A DNA stretch of 64,000 bases from UBA11403 sp963784615 (GTDB taxonomy: Bacteria; Pseudomonadota; Gammaproteobacteria; Legionellales; Legionellaceae), in NCBI GenBank assembly GCA_963784615.1, contig CAWASG010000001.1:992001-1056000 (forward strand). The letters run 5' to 3'. This document shows positions 16,834 to 25,079 of this stretch, piece after piece. A program made the translations under genes and the position numbers. The notes under the pieces are model-generated. The model worked only from the letters and a program-made list of their open reading frames with translations, was not told where the DNA came from and searched no databases. The number at the start of each line of letters is the position of its first letter. Positions within the stretch are counted from its first letter, which is position 1.

Positions 16834-16907
16834 AGCCAACAGTTTTGGCATAAGTTCGATCAGGGAGGGCGTTATGCGCCAACCTTGGTCGATTTTAGCC
16901 TGCGCCA

Positions 16908-17744
16908 TATATCCGCGGTTTTGCTCCACCGTTAACAACCGACGAAGGGGCCGCGCAAGGTGGAGCCGCCTCACCAACAATTGCAAATATAGCGTTGGAT
17001 GGGATAGAGCCATTAATTAAATCGCTCGCTCGACCTTGTGATAAAGCGCACTTTGCTCGATATGCTGACGACTTTATCATCACGAGTAGTTCAAAAGAAT
17101 TCCTCGAAGATAAAATCAAGCCAGCGCTCAATAGCTTTCTAGCCACTAGGGGTTTAACCCTATCGGATGAGAAAACACATATCACACATATAGATGAAGG
17201 CTTTGACTTTCTCGGTTTCAATGTTCGTAAGTACAAAGGCAAGCTACTGATTAAGCCAAGTAAAAAGAATGTAAAAGCATTCCTGACGAACATTCGAGAA
17301 AACATCAAAACACGCAAAGGGATGGCCACAGTCGAACTAATTAAAATCCTGAACCCAAAAATCCGGGGCTGGGCTAATTATTATCAACATGCTGTCTCTA
17401 AGCAAACTTTCTCATATGTGGACAAACAGATATTCGATTCAATATGGCAATGGAGCTGTCGAAGACACCCAAACAAAGGACGTCGCTGGATTAAAGATAA
17501 ATACTTTAAATCCGTCGACAATCAAAACTGGGTATTCGCAGCAACCTATAAAAACTCTAATGAGGAACGGAAAATCCTCAGCTTGATTAAGGCAGTTCAT
17601 GTCCCTATCCGTAGGCACATCAAAATCCAAGCTAAGGCAACGCCGTATGACAACGAGTTTAAGGATTACTTCGAAAAACGATCGCAGTATCGTAAACGAT
17701 TAGCCCTTAAGACAGTCAAACTTCACGAGTGTAATAGGAAATAA
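16908..17744 (+). pseudogene. Group II intron reverse transcriptase/maturase, 5'-truncated
   Basis: The frame is open from 16899 and homologous from about 16908: EGAAQGGAASPTIANIALDG corresponds to the conserved reverse-transcriptase block EGTPQGG..SPTLAN. The catalytic YADDF follows (about 17062), then LSDEKT, FLGFN and the maturase domain (RGWANYYQH), ending without an HNH nuclease motif. About half of the usual length is lost at the N-terminus. Start ATG or TTG codons in it lack ribosome sites, so it is a fossil. Confidence 0.88.
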
Positions 17745-17806
17745 CTCAACCAAATATACACCATCTAAATCGCTGGGTCACGCAAAGCGTGGCTTTATAA
17801 AGGCTT

Positions 17807-17840
17807 GAGCCGTGTGCTGGGAAACTCGCATGCACGGTTC
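17807..17840 (+). ncRNA. Group II intron domain V
   Basis: A 34-nt hairpin beginning GAGCCGTGTGC and ending GCACGGTTC, the highly conserved catalytic domain V. The following 17841-17881 folds into a domain VI-like hairpin (GCGATAACCGGTAACGGTTATCGC) and ends near CCGAC, giving the intron 3' boundary. Confidence 0.85.
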
Positions 17841-17889
17841 TTAGGAGAGCGATAACCGGTAACGGTTATCGCTTATCCGACGATTTTCC

Positions 17890-17955
17890 GTTAAAATCAA
17901 ATCACTCTGACCCTGAGGTATCGTTAAAATCAAATCACTCTGACCCTGAGGTATC
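17890..17955 (+). repeat. Tandem duplication of a 33-bp unit
   Basis: Two direct copies (17890-17922 and 17923-17955) of a unit starting GTTAAAATCAAATCACTCTG and ending GAGGTATC, immediately after the group II intron end. Part of the unit (CTCTGACCC, GGTATCGACACC) reappears inverted at 18093-18124. Confidence 0.85.
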
Positions 17956-18119
17956 GACACCTTTTTTGAATGTGTATAGAACTAACATCTTATGCCGTCT
18001 TTGCGAGCGAAGCGAAGCAATCTAGTGACTTTTAATGCCTCTGGATTGCTTCGCTTCGCTCGCAAAGACGGCACCTTGTTTTAAAATCCAATATTCAAAA
18101 AAAGGTGTCGATACCTCAG
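17951..18119. repeat. Long inverted repeat enclosing a REP-like hairpin
   Basis: The outer arms GGTATCGACACCTTTTTTGAA (17951 on) and its complement (18093-18114) enclose a strong hairpin at 17994-18072 with 29-nt arms, GCCGTCTTTGCGAGCGAAGC... and complement. The inner hairpin is of the GATTGCTTCG...CGAAGCAATC type that recurs at 39.4 and 53.5 kb. The gap 17745-18200 otherwise holds only the intron 3' end. Confidence 0.8.
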
Positions 18120-18200
18120 ACTCTGACCCCATCAATGTTCACCATCGATGTGCAACATCATGCACTGGGAGTTATAGCGTGCAGCCTATCTTTTTATGTA

Positions 18201-19691
18201 TTAAGGATTAAATGCATTCTGTTCCTGGTCCTCGACTGAGTCTCTTCCCTCATCACCTTTTGTGCTAAAAAGTCCGTAACAAGTGGCGCCGATACCAAAA
18301 GCACAACCAAGTGCAATCATCCCTACCCCCACACCTAAAGGTGCTGTAATAACAGACGCCAAAGCTAATACACCAACTACTAAAGATGCCACGCTAATTG
18401 AGGCTAATCCGGCTAATAATTGAAAATTGAACGGATAGTTGCTGTTATTATCTTCTTGCTGGTCGCCCACAGTTGATTGATCAGCATCAGACTGACTGTT
18501 CGTGCTTTCTTCACAATCATCCGAATCATTCGTTAATGATGGCATAGCATTGAGATCATGTATGGAAATTACACTATTATCAGAAGCATATTTACAAGCC
18601 GTTTTGAGATGTTGACCTATTTCACTCCATAGCAAGTTTTTATGCTTGTAGGCCCCCCGTATGTATTCAAAATCTTCAAGTTTAAATAACTCTGGACATA
18701 AAGAACACGTAATTTGAACGAGTGTAAGAGAGCTGCCACCCTTAACTCCTTCATCTGTCCCGCGCGAATCTACCCACATGTCGTTTCCTGCCCATGAAAT
18801 TAAATCTGCGGCAACAATAGTACCTAACATAATATTAGGGTTGGTTTTATCCGTTTCACTCAGTTCTAATTGCTTATGTGCACCAGGGGTTGTTGATGAG
18901 GCAACACATTGGTAAGAAATGCCTTTTATATTAGTAGATTCCTGGCCAATAATATTGCTATAAGTATCAAAATACATTCCTGCTATATTGCCTAGTTTAT
19001 CAGCATGGGTTTCAATCACCCTTTTTAATGCATTGTTTAAGTGAGAATAAACACTCTGGTCTCCATTATCTCCGAATGGACCACCAAAATAACCACAACC
19101 TAAACCAGGTATTGTTACTGTTAATTTTTTGCCAAATTTCTCTGCTTGTAAATTCATTTGTAAAAGCATTGGCAGAAGGCGTTGTTCGATTTCCCTATTA
19201 TAATGATTGACATCTATACTTCGACCATCTTGAACAGTGAGAGCAACATCGTCAAGTGAACCTCTAGCGAAGGTAAACAACGGCGCGGAAATATAGCCCA
19301 TTATGCAAGGCAATGGCTCGACATGATCTTTGAAAGAACCATAGTGACCACCATCATTATATGCATAACTTGGAATTACCGTGCCAATACTGGCCAATAT
19401 TTGCAAATCATAATTGCTGTAACCCGACTGCTCTCTAGTTCCTGGAGATACCAGTATCTGCTCAGCAAAATTTTTGGGTTTTTTTGTATTGATAATATGT
19501 TGAATGAATTTGGTTGGCGTGAGTTCTTCAAGAATTAATCCACTAAGCTCGTGTTGAAGCAGGGTTCCCGCTGCATTTATGTCCTTCTTCACGGAATCTA
19601 AATATTTGCCTGCAAGTTCAAATGTCTCGTTGCTCATGGCAAAGCTGCAACTGGTGTTTTCAGCCAGTTCTTTTTCTGTTGGAAATGTCAT
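18201..19691 (-). CDS. Macrodomain-like protein with C-terminal membrane hairpin, putative effector
   Basis: A 496-residue protein. Residues about 90-215 resemble a macrodomain (ADP-ribose-binding fold): AYNDGGHYGSF and IPGLGCGYFGG (about 194-204), the latter like the PxxGCGxFGG loop. A second Gly-rich stretch, WVDSRGTDEGVKGG, lies near residue 325. After an acidic, Ser/Asn-rich linker (about 385-420) come two hydrophobic helices (about 424-475) and a short acidic tail. No N-terminal signal. A soluble head with a C-terminal membrane hairpin fits a protein inserted into a host membrane after secretion, which is inference. No operon partner. The macrodomain assignment is tentative. Confidence 0.45.
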   Translation of the reverse strand: MTFPTEKELAENTSCSFAMSNETFELAGKYLDSVKKDINAAGTLLQHELSGLILEELTPTKFIQHIINTKKPKNFAEQILVSPGTREQSGYSNYDLQILASIGTVIPSYAYNDGGHYGSFKDHVEPLPCIMGYISAPLFTFARGSLDDVALTVQDGRSIDVNHYNREIEQRLLPMLLQMNLQAEKFGKKLTVTIPGLGCGYFGGPFGDNGDQSVYSHLNNALKRVIETHADKLGNIAGMYFDTYSNIIGQESTNIKGISYQCVASSTTPGAHKQLELSETDKTNPNIMLGTIVAADLISWAGNDMWVDSRGTDEGVKGGSSLTLVQITCSLCPELFKLEDFEYIRGAYKHKNLLWSEIGQHLKTACKYASDNSVISIHDLNAMPSLTNDSDDCEESTNSQSDADQSTVGDQQEDNNSNYPFNFQLLAGLASISVASLVVGVLALASVITAPLGVGVGMIALGCAFGIGATCYGLFSTKGDEGRDSVEDQEQNAFNP

Positions 19692-19819
19692 TTAACGCCC
19701 CAGTTATTATCAAAATAAAACACTATAACATTCGCGCAAAATAATGCCAACATGAAAGAATTCTTGTCTTTTTGGGTGTCCAAAAACAGGTCTAATTAAT
19801 AGCCGGCATTTCTTTATAT

Positions 19820-20086
19820 TCAAGGGCTATTTAGGGGCTGTTGACACTTGATCGCTCGATTTCCCGCAATCCATGCCTGCCCTAGCGACAAGCCACCATC
19901 GTTCGGGGGAAGCATACGAGGTAATATGGGTTTGACACCCGGTTCACCGAGCGCCTTCACCTGCCCTTCAGTTAACACTCGATTTATAAAACAACCTCCG
20001 TTTAATACTACCTCATCAATCCCGGCTTCTCGAACGTTTCTTTGTATCCATTCAGTAAGGCCTGCAATCAAAGTACCGCGGAGCAA
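19820..20086 (-). pseudogene. hypF: hypF 3' remnant (hydrogenase maturation carbamoyltransferase)
   Basis: An 88-residue frame matching only the C-terminus of HypF, which makes the CN ligands of NiFe hydrogenases: VVLNGGCFINRVLTE, then LPRMLPPNDGGLSLGQAW, the conserved end of the carbamoyltransferase domain. HypF is normally about 750 residues. In-frame stops occur just upstream and no other hyp gene is near, so this is a degraded relic. Confidence 0.8.
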
Positions 20087-20213
20087 TGAGGTCGGATCAC
20101 AGTATTTTTAAGTATAGATATATTCCAATTTGCCTTTTGTAATTGTGATTAAACAACAAACAGCTTTGTGGAGGCTCTTCCGCACAATCCCTAATACGTT
20201 GTTATGGATCTTG

Positions 20214-20241
20214 CAAAAAAAAGAGCCTCCGAAGAGGCTCT
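20214..20241 (-). terminator. Rho-independent terminator of the rpsB-frr operon
   Basis: On the minus strand AGAGCCTCTTCGGAGGCTCT forms a 9-bp stem with a TTCG-type loop followed by eight T residues. It lies 40 nt after the frr stop. A second small hairpin (CCCTAGGA...TCCTAGGG, 20245-20266) stands between frr and it. Confidence 0.9.
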
Positions 20242-20279
20242 GCGCCCTAGGAGAGAGGTCCTAGGGGAAGTAATATATG

Positions 20280-20837
20280 TTAAATTTCAAGCAAATCTTT
20301 TTCTTTTGCAGTCAGTACAACTTCGACTTCTGCGATGTACTTATCCGTTGTTTTTTGAATCGCATCATTGCCGCGATGTTCGTCATCTTCTGAAATATCT
20401 TTAGACTTGACGAGTTCTTTAAGATGGTTGTTGGCGTCACGGCGAATGTTACGAATGGTCACTCGACCCTGCTCTGCTTCACCACGAACTACGCGAATCA
20501 TTTCTTTTCGACGCTCTTCGGTAAGCGCTGGCATGGGTACGCGAATCGCACTGCCTGCTGTAGAAGGATTTAAACCCAATCCTGAATTTAAAATGGCTTT
20601 TTCAACTGCAGCAACCATCGATTTTTCCCAAGGAGTCACTATAAGTGTACGTGAATCACTGGTTGTGACACTGGCTACCTGATTGAGTGGAGAGGCATTG
20701 CCGTAATAATCCACTTGAACATGATCGAGCAAACTTGCATTAGCACGACCCGTTCTAATTTTTGACATTTCATGCTGCAGTGATTCCACTGCTTTTGTCA
20801 TGCGCTTTTCAGCATCTTTTTTGATGTCATTGATCAT
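20280..20837 (-). CDS. frr: Ribosome recycling factor
   Basis: A 185-residue protein that splits post-termination ribosomes together with EF-G. It begins MINDIKKDAEKRM and contains the family segments LSKIRTGRA-like (MSKIRTGRANASLLD) and the late VRGEAEQGRVTIRNIRRDAN. The start at 20837 gives the usual family length; the frame is open four codons further. It overlaps the pyrH stop by 11 nt and is the last gene of rpsB-tsf-pyrH-frr. Confidence 0.97.
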   Translation of the reverse strand: MINDIKKDAEKRMTKAVESLQHEMSKIRTGRANASLLDHVQVDYYGNASPLNQVASVTTSDSRTLIVTPWEKSMVAAVEKAILNSGLGLNPSTAGSAIRVPMPALTEERRKEMIRVVRGEAEQGRVTIRNIRRDANNHLKELVKSKDISEDDEHRGNDAIQKTTDKYIAEVEVVLTAKEKDLLEI

Positions 20838-21567
20838 GATGAGCTCCAACTATGGTTCCAATGGGGATCCCAGAAATAATCTTTTTTAATGCACCGGGTT
20901 CATTCATATTAAACACTTGTAAAGGCATGTCATGATCTTGACATAAGCAAATGGCTGTTGAATCCATCACTTGCAAGCCTTTCGTTAATACCTCGTGATA
21001 AGTTAAGAAATCATATCGTTCAGCATCGGGATTTTTTACTGGATCTGCGGAATAGATACCATCAACCTTGGTGGCCTTAAGCACGATATCTGCGCCCACT
21101 TCAATAGCACGCAAACATGCAGCGGTATCCGTTGTAAAAAATGGATTACCGGTTCCTGCAGCAAAAATAACGACCTGGCCATTTTGCAAATGGGTCAATG
21201 CCTTACGGCGATGGTAAGAGTCAACAACACCCATCATAGGAATTGCAGACATAATTCGTGCAGGTAAATCAATTCGTTCCAGCGCATCACGCAATGCCAG
21301 CGCGTTCATCACGGTTGCTAGCATGCCCATGTGATCACCGGTAACTCGACCTAATCCCACTTCAGATAAGGCCTTGCCGCGAAAAAGGTTTCCACCCCCA
21401 ATAACCAGGCCAACTTCAACGCCCATTCGAATCAACTCAGCGACTTCATTCGCAATTTTGTCGAGTATCGCCGGATCAATTCCAAATTGGGATTTTCCCA
21501 TAAGCGCTTCGCCACTGTATTTCAGCAGTATGCGTTTATATTTTAGATTATTAGGGGTAGTCATCAT
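20827..21567 (-). CDS. pyrH: UMP kinase
   Basis: A 246-residue cytoplasmic kinase making UDP from UMP. Amino-acid-kinase features include KYSGEALMG near the N-terminus, the GGGNLFRG phosphate loop, and TGNPFFTTDTAA. Its ATG overlaps the tsf stop (TAATG), so translation is coupled. The order rpsB-tsf-pyrH-frr is the standard proteobacterial one. Confidence 0.97.
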   Translation of the reverse strand: MMTTPNNLKYKRILLKYSGEALMGKSQFGIDPAILDKIANEVAELIRMGVEVGLVIGGGNLFRGKALSEVGLGRVTGDHMGMLATVMNALALRDALERIDLPARIMSAIPMMGVVDSYHRRKALTHLQNGQVVIFAAGTGNPFFTTDTAACLRAIEVGADIVLKATKVDGIYSADPVKNPDAERYDFLTYHEVLTKGLQVMDSTAICLCQDHDMPLQVFNMNEPGALKKIISGIPIGTIVGAHHDQ

Positions 21568-22448
21568 TAACTCTCGCGAACTTGAGCCATCACTTCTTCA
21601 ACAAAGTTATCTTCTTTTTTCTCGATACCTTCGCCAACTTCATAACGGATAAATGAAACAACTTCTGCATCTTTTTCTTTCAATAATTGGCTAATTTTTT
21701 TGTTTTGATCTTTAACAAAAACTTGACCCAGCAGACTCACTTCATCCACAAACTTACTGATACGACCTTCGATCATTTTATCGATGATGTCTTGTGGCTT
21801 TCCACTTTCACGCGCTTGTGCTGTAAAAATGTCACGCTCATTTGCAATCAGTTCTGCAGAAACTTCATCGCGAGAAATAACCAATGGTTTAGCTGCAGCG
21901 ATGTGCATAGCAATATCCTTGGCCAGCGTTTCATCACCATTTTTTAACGCAACCATCACACCAATGCGGGCACCATGTAAATAGCAACCTACAACGCTAT
22001 CGCTTTTAACATGAACCAATCGACGCAATTGAATATTTTCACCAATTTTAGCTACTAAGCCTTGTCGTGCCGTTTCAACGGTAAGACCATCTGCCAATGA
22101 AGCAGTGCTTAATGTTGCTGTATCAGCGGTAGCGTTTTCAAGTGCTGCTTCCACAGCTTGCTGAGCAAATGTCGTGAAATTATCATCTCGTGCAGAAAAG
22201 TCTGTCTCGCTGTTAACTTCTAGCAGAACACCGTGTTTTTTATCTTTAGAAATGGCAGCAACGATAACGCCTTCTGCAGCAATACGATCAGCCTTTTTAT
22301 CGGCTTTGGCTTGACCCGCTTTACGCATGTCATTAATCGCCAATTCCATATCGCCTTCTGCAGCAACCAGAAATTTTTTGCACTCCATCATGCCTGCGCC
22401 AGTACGTTTGCGCAGTTCCATAACTGCTGAAGCTTCAATTGTAGCCAT
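21567..22448 (-). CDS. tsf: Translation elongation factor Ts
   Basis: A 293-residue factor that exchanges GDP on EF-Tu. The N-terminal UBA-like region (VMELRKRTGAGMMECKKFL) and the core motif ETDFSARDDNF are clear. It follows rpsB after a few nt and has a normal length for gammaproteobacteria. Confidence 0.98.
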   Translation of the reverse strand: MATIEASAVMELRKRTGAGMMECKKFLVAAEGDMELAINDMRKAGQAKADKKADRIAAEGVIVAAISKDKKHGVLLEVNSETDFSARDDNFTTFAQQAVEAALENATADTATLSTASLADGLTVETARQGLVAKIGENIQLRRLVHVKSDSVVGCYLHGARIGVMVALKNGDETLAKDIAMHIAAAKPLVISRDEVSAELIANERDIFTAQARESGKPQDIIDKMIEGRISKFVDEVSLLGQVFVKDQNKKISQLLKEKDAEVVSFIRYEVGEGIEKKEDNFVEEVMAQVRES

Positions 22449-22451
22449 GAT

Positions 22452-23285
22452 TTATTCTCCTTTATTTTCTTCAGCTGGTGCTTTTTCGTCAGCAGGTGCT
22501 TTTTCAGCCTTAGCTGGCTTAGCCGCTTTTGCGTGCTTTTTGCCTTCTTTTGCTGATTCAGACACTTCAACAAACTCTGAGTCTAATGCAATGCCACCAA
22601 CCGTATTCGCCTGTCTTGCATCTAGAATCGCATCAGCAACAGCACGAACATAAATCTCGACTGCACGCATAGAGTCATCATTTGCAGGAATCACATAATC
22701 AATTGGATCAGGATTGTTGTTTGTATCAACAATACCAATCACTGGAATTTTTAACCGACGTGCTTCTTCAACAGCAATGTGTTCATAACCAACGTCAACA
22801 ACAAACAGTGCATCAGGCAATCCACCCATATCCTGAATACCACCAAGACTGCGCTCTAATTTTTCTAACTCACGCGTCAGCATAAGGGCTTCTTTTTTAA
22901 TCATCCCTTCAAACAAGCCTTCGTCGTGCATTTTTTTCAATTCTTTAAGACGAAATATTGATTGACGTACGGTTTTATAATTGGTGAGCATGCCGCCTAA
23001 CCATCTATGATCAACAAATGGCATACCACATCGTTTTGCTTGCTCACGGATGCTATCTTGTGCGGCGCGCTTTGTGCCGACGAATAGAATGTTGGCATGA
23101 TTAGAAGCTAAACGACCGACATAGTTCAATGCATCATTCAGCATTGGCATGGTTTTTTCAAGATCGATAATATGTATTTTGTTTCGTGAACCAAAAATGT
23201 AATTAGCCATTTTAGGATTCCAAAACCGTGTTCTGTGACCGAAATGGGCTCCGGCTTCAAGTAATTCGCGCATACTAAGTTTCAT
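22452..23285 (-). CDS. rpsB: 30S ribosomal protein S2
   Basis: A 277-residue ribosomal protein. The start at 23285 (MKLSMRELLEAGAHFGHRT) has GGAG upstream; the frame is open 22 codons further but that stretch is leader. Conserved IFGSRNKIHIIDLEKT, FVGTKRAAQ and GIVDTNNNPDPIDYVIP are present. The last ~35 residues are an Ala/Lys/Glu-rich extension (KAAKPAKAEKAPADEKAPAEE), which is longer than in E. coli and low in complexity. Confidence 0.97.
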   Translation of the reverse strand: MKLSMRELLEAGAHFGHRTRFWNPKMANYIFGSRNKIHIIDLEKTMPMLNDALNYVGRLASNHANILFVGTKRAAQDSIREQAKRCGMPFVDHRWLGGMLTNYKTVRQSIFRLKELKKMHDEGLFEGMIKKEALMLTRELEKLERSLGGIQDMGGLPDALFVVDVGYEHIAVEEARRLKIPVIGIVDTNNNPDPIDYVIPANDDSMRAVEIYVRAVADAILDARQANTVGGIALDSEFVEVSESAKEGKKHAKAAKPAKAEKAPADEKAPAEENKGE

Positions 23286-23441
23286 AAGTTTCTCCAGGGT
23301 TAGTCCTCCACGCTCCCCATCCGACACCCCATAGTACGCGTGATTACGCACTCAGGGACCCAGCCGGGTGTGACGAAGCATGTGTGAATTTTCCACTCCA
23401 AATGAAGTGGAATTGTTAACTTGCACAATGCAAGCGTGGAT
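23286..23441 (-). promoter_or_regulatory. rpsB 5' leader
   Basis: About 155 nt of untranslated leader between the promoter and rpsB. It contains a stem (TTCCACT...AGTGGAA, 23389-23409 region) and Gly-rich stretches. rpsB leaders are known in E. coli to mediate autoregulation by S2; a similar role here is inference. Confidence 0.45.
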
Positions 23442-23470
23442 TTTATACCACAAAACAAGGTATTCATCAA
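23442..23470 (-). promoter_or_regulatory. Sigma-70 promoter of the rpsB operon
   Basis: Read on the minus strand: -35 TTGATG, 17-nt spacer, -10 TATAAA followed by AT. It is the best-matching promoter in the region and points into rpsB. Confidence 0.7.
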
Positions 23471-23507
23471 TCAATTTGTATTGGGAGATTGGACAGGGGC
23501 ACGGAAA

Positions 23508-23681
23508 GGGGAAGGGAAGGGAAGGGAAGGAACGGATCGGGCACGGGCACGCTCACGGGCGCGGGCACGTGAATGTACGCTACGCGGCTTTTATATATAA
23601 AAACTCGCGTAGCGATCATTCACGTGCCCGTGAGCGTGCCCGTGCCCCTGCCCGATCCCTTCTCTTCCCTTCCCCTTCCCC
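23508..23681. repeat. 174-bp imperfect palindrome rich in GGGCACG units
   Basis: A purine-rich left arm (GGGGAAGGGAAGGG..., then GATCGGGCACGGGCACGCTC and GGGCACGTGAATG) is mirrored by CATTCACGTGCCCGTGAGCG, GCCCGATCC and CTTCCCTTCCCC. The centre is TTTTATATATAAAA inside CGCTACGCG/CGCGTAGCG. It separates the divergent rpsB and xseA. A half copy (GTGAATGTACGCTACG) occurs at 27551. The open frame across it is only a by-product of the repeats. Confidence 0.85.
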
Positions 23682-23741
23682 ATTTGTATATAACCACCTG
23701 ATTTGCTACAGTAACTATCAACTGACACCACCGACACTCAC

Positions 23742-25079
23742 ATGCCCCCACAAACACCGATTCTTTCTGTTACGCAACTTAATCGCCAAATACGCTCATG
23801 GCTTGAGCATGAGGTCGGTCACCTTTATGTTGAGGGTGAGGTGTCGACGCTCAGCAAACCTTCTTCAGGTCATTATTATTTTACATTGAAAGATGCGACA
23901 GCTCAGGTTCGATGCGTCTTTTTTCGTAATCGACACACGAATGACACGCCGACGATACTGCAAGCGGGTCAACAAATTGTTGTCTTTGGGCAATTAAGCT
24001 TATACGAAGCCCGTGGTGATTATCAGATGATTGTTGAGCAGGTTGAATCCGCAGGGCAAGGGGATTTATTTCGACAATTCGAATTACTGAAAACCAAACT
24101 CGCAGCCCTGGGATTATTTGAGGCATCACGAAAAAAATCGCTTCCACGTTTTCCAGAAACCATTGGCATTGTCACTTCCTCGAACGCCGCCGCCCTGCGA
24201 GATATTTTAACAACCCTGGAAAGGCGATACCCCATTGCAACGATAATTATTTACCCCAGCGATGTTCAGGGCGCACAGGCTCCTCAACAGCTTATCACGG
24301 CGCTACAACGCGCTAATCAGGACAATCGTTGTGATGTCCTGATTTTAGCGCGAGGTGGCGGTAGCATTGAAGATTTATGGGCATTTAACAACGAGCAACT
24401 CGCACATGCCATCGCGAACAGCGCCATTCCCATCGTTTCGGGGGTCGGGCACGAAACCGATTTCACAATTGCTGATTTTGTCGCCGATTATCGCGCAGCA
24501 ACCCCTACTGCCGCAGCAGAGGCGGTTTCTCCCAATCAAATTGAATTACTAACTAATCTGGATATGTTACTCGCAAGACTTCACTACGCCATCAAGCGCC
24601 TACTTCAACATCAACAGTTACGCCTTCAACACGAATTGCAGAAACTAAGCTCGCCTGGTCGATTGATCCGCTCTCATTGGCAAACCTTGGATTATTTACA
24701 GCACCACTTATTCACTGCTCTCAACCAACAGCTTTCCCACAAGACGCACCACTTCCAGCGCCTTACCCTACAACTTAACGCACTCAACCCACTCATGTTT
24801 ATCCGCAACAAATCACAGCTGGTTCAGCATTTGGAAGCGAGTCTTATTCAACGCATCCAGCAACTGTGCCATCAAAAAAAACAACGACTCAACACCTTAC
24901 TGGCAACGCTACACGCCGTCAGCCCTCTCGCTACCCTCGACAGAGGATACGCAATCGCTACTTATCACAGCCACGTCCTATTAAGCAGTACGCAGGTAAA
25001 CTCAGGCGATATGATTGAGATTAGGCTGGCTCAGGGAGAATTGGCATGTGAGGTTGTTCAGCGGAGCGAAATTAAATGA
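23742..25079 (+). CDS. xseA: Exodeoxyribonuclease VII large subunit
   Basis: A 445-residue subunit of ExoVII, which degrades single-stranded DNA. It has the N-terminal OB-fold (LYVEGEVSTLSKPSSGHYYFTLKD), the catalytic domain (FPETIGIVTSSNAAALRDI, ARGGGSIEDLWAFN, ISGVGHETDFTIADF-like) and a long helical coiled-coil part with the final LDRGYAI. The small subunit xseB is not next to it. Convergent overlap of a few bases with the following minus-strand gene. Confidence 0.95.
   Translation: MPPQTPILSVTQLNRQIRSWLEHEVGHLYVEGEVSTLSKPSSGHYYFTLKDATAQVRCVFFRNRHTNDTPTILQAGQQIVVFGQLSLYEARGDYQMIVEQVESAGQGDLFRQFELLKTKLAALGLFEASRKKSLPRFPETIGIVTSSNAAALRDILTTLERRYPIATIIIYPSDVQGAQAPQQLITALQRANQDNRCDVLILARGGGSIEDLWAFNNEQLAHAIANSAIPIVSGVGHETDFTIADFVADYRAATPTAAAEAVSPNQIELLTNLDMLLARLHYAIKRLLQHQQLRLQHELQKLSSPGRLIRSHWQTLDYLQHHLFTALNQQLSHKTHHFQRLTLQLNALNPLMFIRNKSQLVQHLEASLIQRIQQLCHQKKQRLNTLLATLHAVSPLATLDRGYAIATYHSHVLLSSTQVNSGDMIEIRLAQGELACEVVQRSEIK

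Larger units (their letters stand above)
11206..16907 (+). mobile_element. IS21-family element, interrupted by an IS66 element
   Basis: Outer ends are set by the inverted repeat TGGCGCAGGC (11206-11215) and its complement GCCTGCGCCA (16898-16907); IS21 elements typically begin with TG and end with CA. Inside are a zinc-binding small protein, istA, istB and a 67-residue third small gene. The last is split by an IS66 element (14297-16734). Without the insert the element is about 3.26 kb. No matching target duplication flanks the outer ends, and the right end directly abuts a truncated group II intron, so one side has probably been rearranged. The first ~230 nt (11206-11438) hold no gene and contain AT-rich and GGGGCTAATG-like sequence that may be the multiple terminal repeats of the family. 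Confidence 0.7.
16908..17881 (+). mobile_element. Group II intron 3' remnant
   Basis: It begins exactly at the right end of the IS21 element with the C-terminal part of a maturase gene, and ends with intron RNA domains V (17807-17840) and VI (17841-17881). The 5' intron RNA and the first part of the reverse transcriptase are missing, so the intron cannot splice or move. The IS21 insertion or a deletion next to it probably removed the rest. Confidence 0.85.

Noticed and set aside
23380..23889. 169-residue frame rich in Gly-His-Arg across the palindrome upstream of xseA
   Set aside because: It is composed of the two arms of the inverted repeat and overlaps the xseA start in another frame; low-complexity and no ribosome site.
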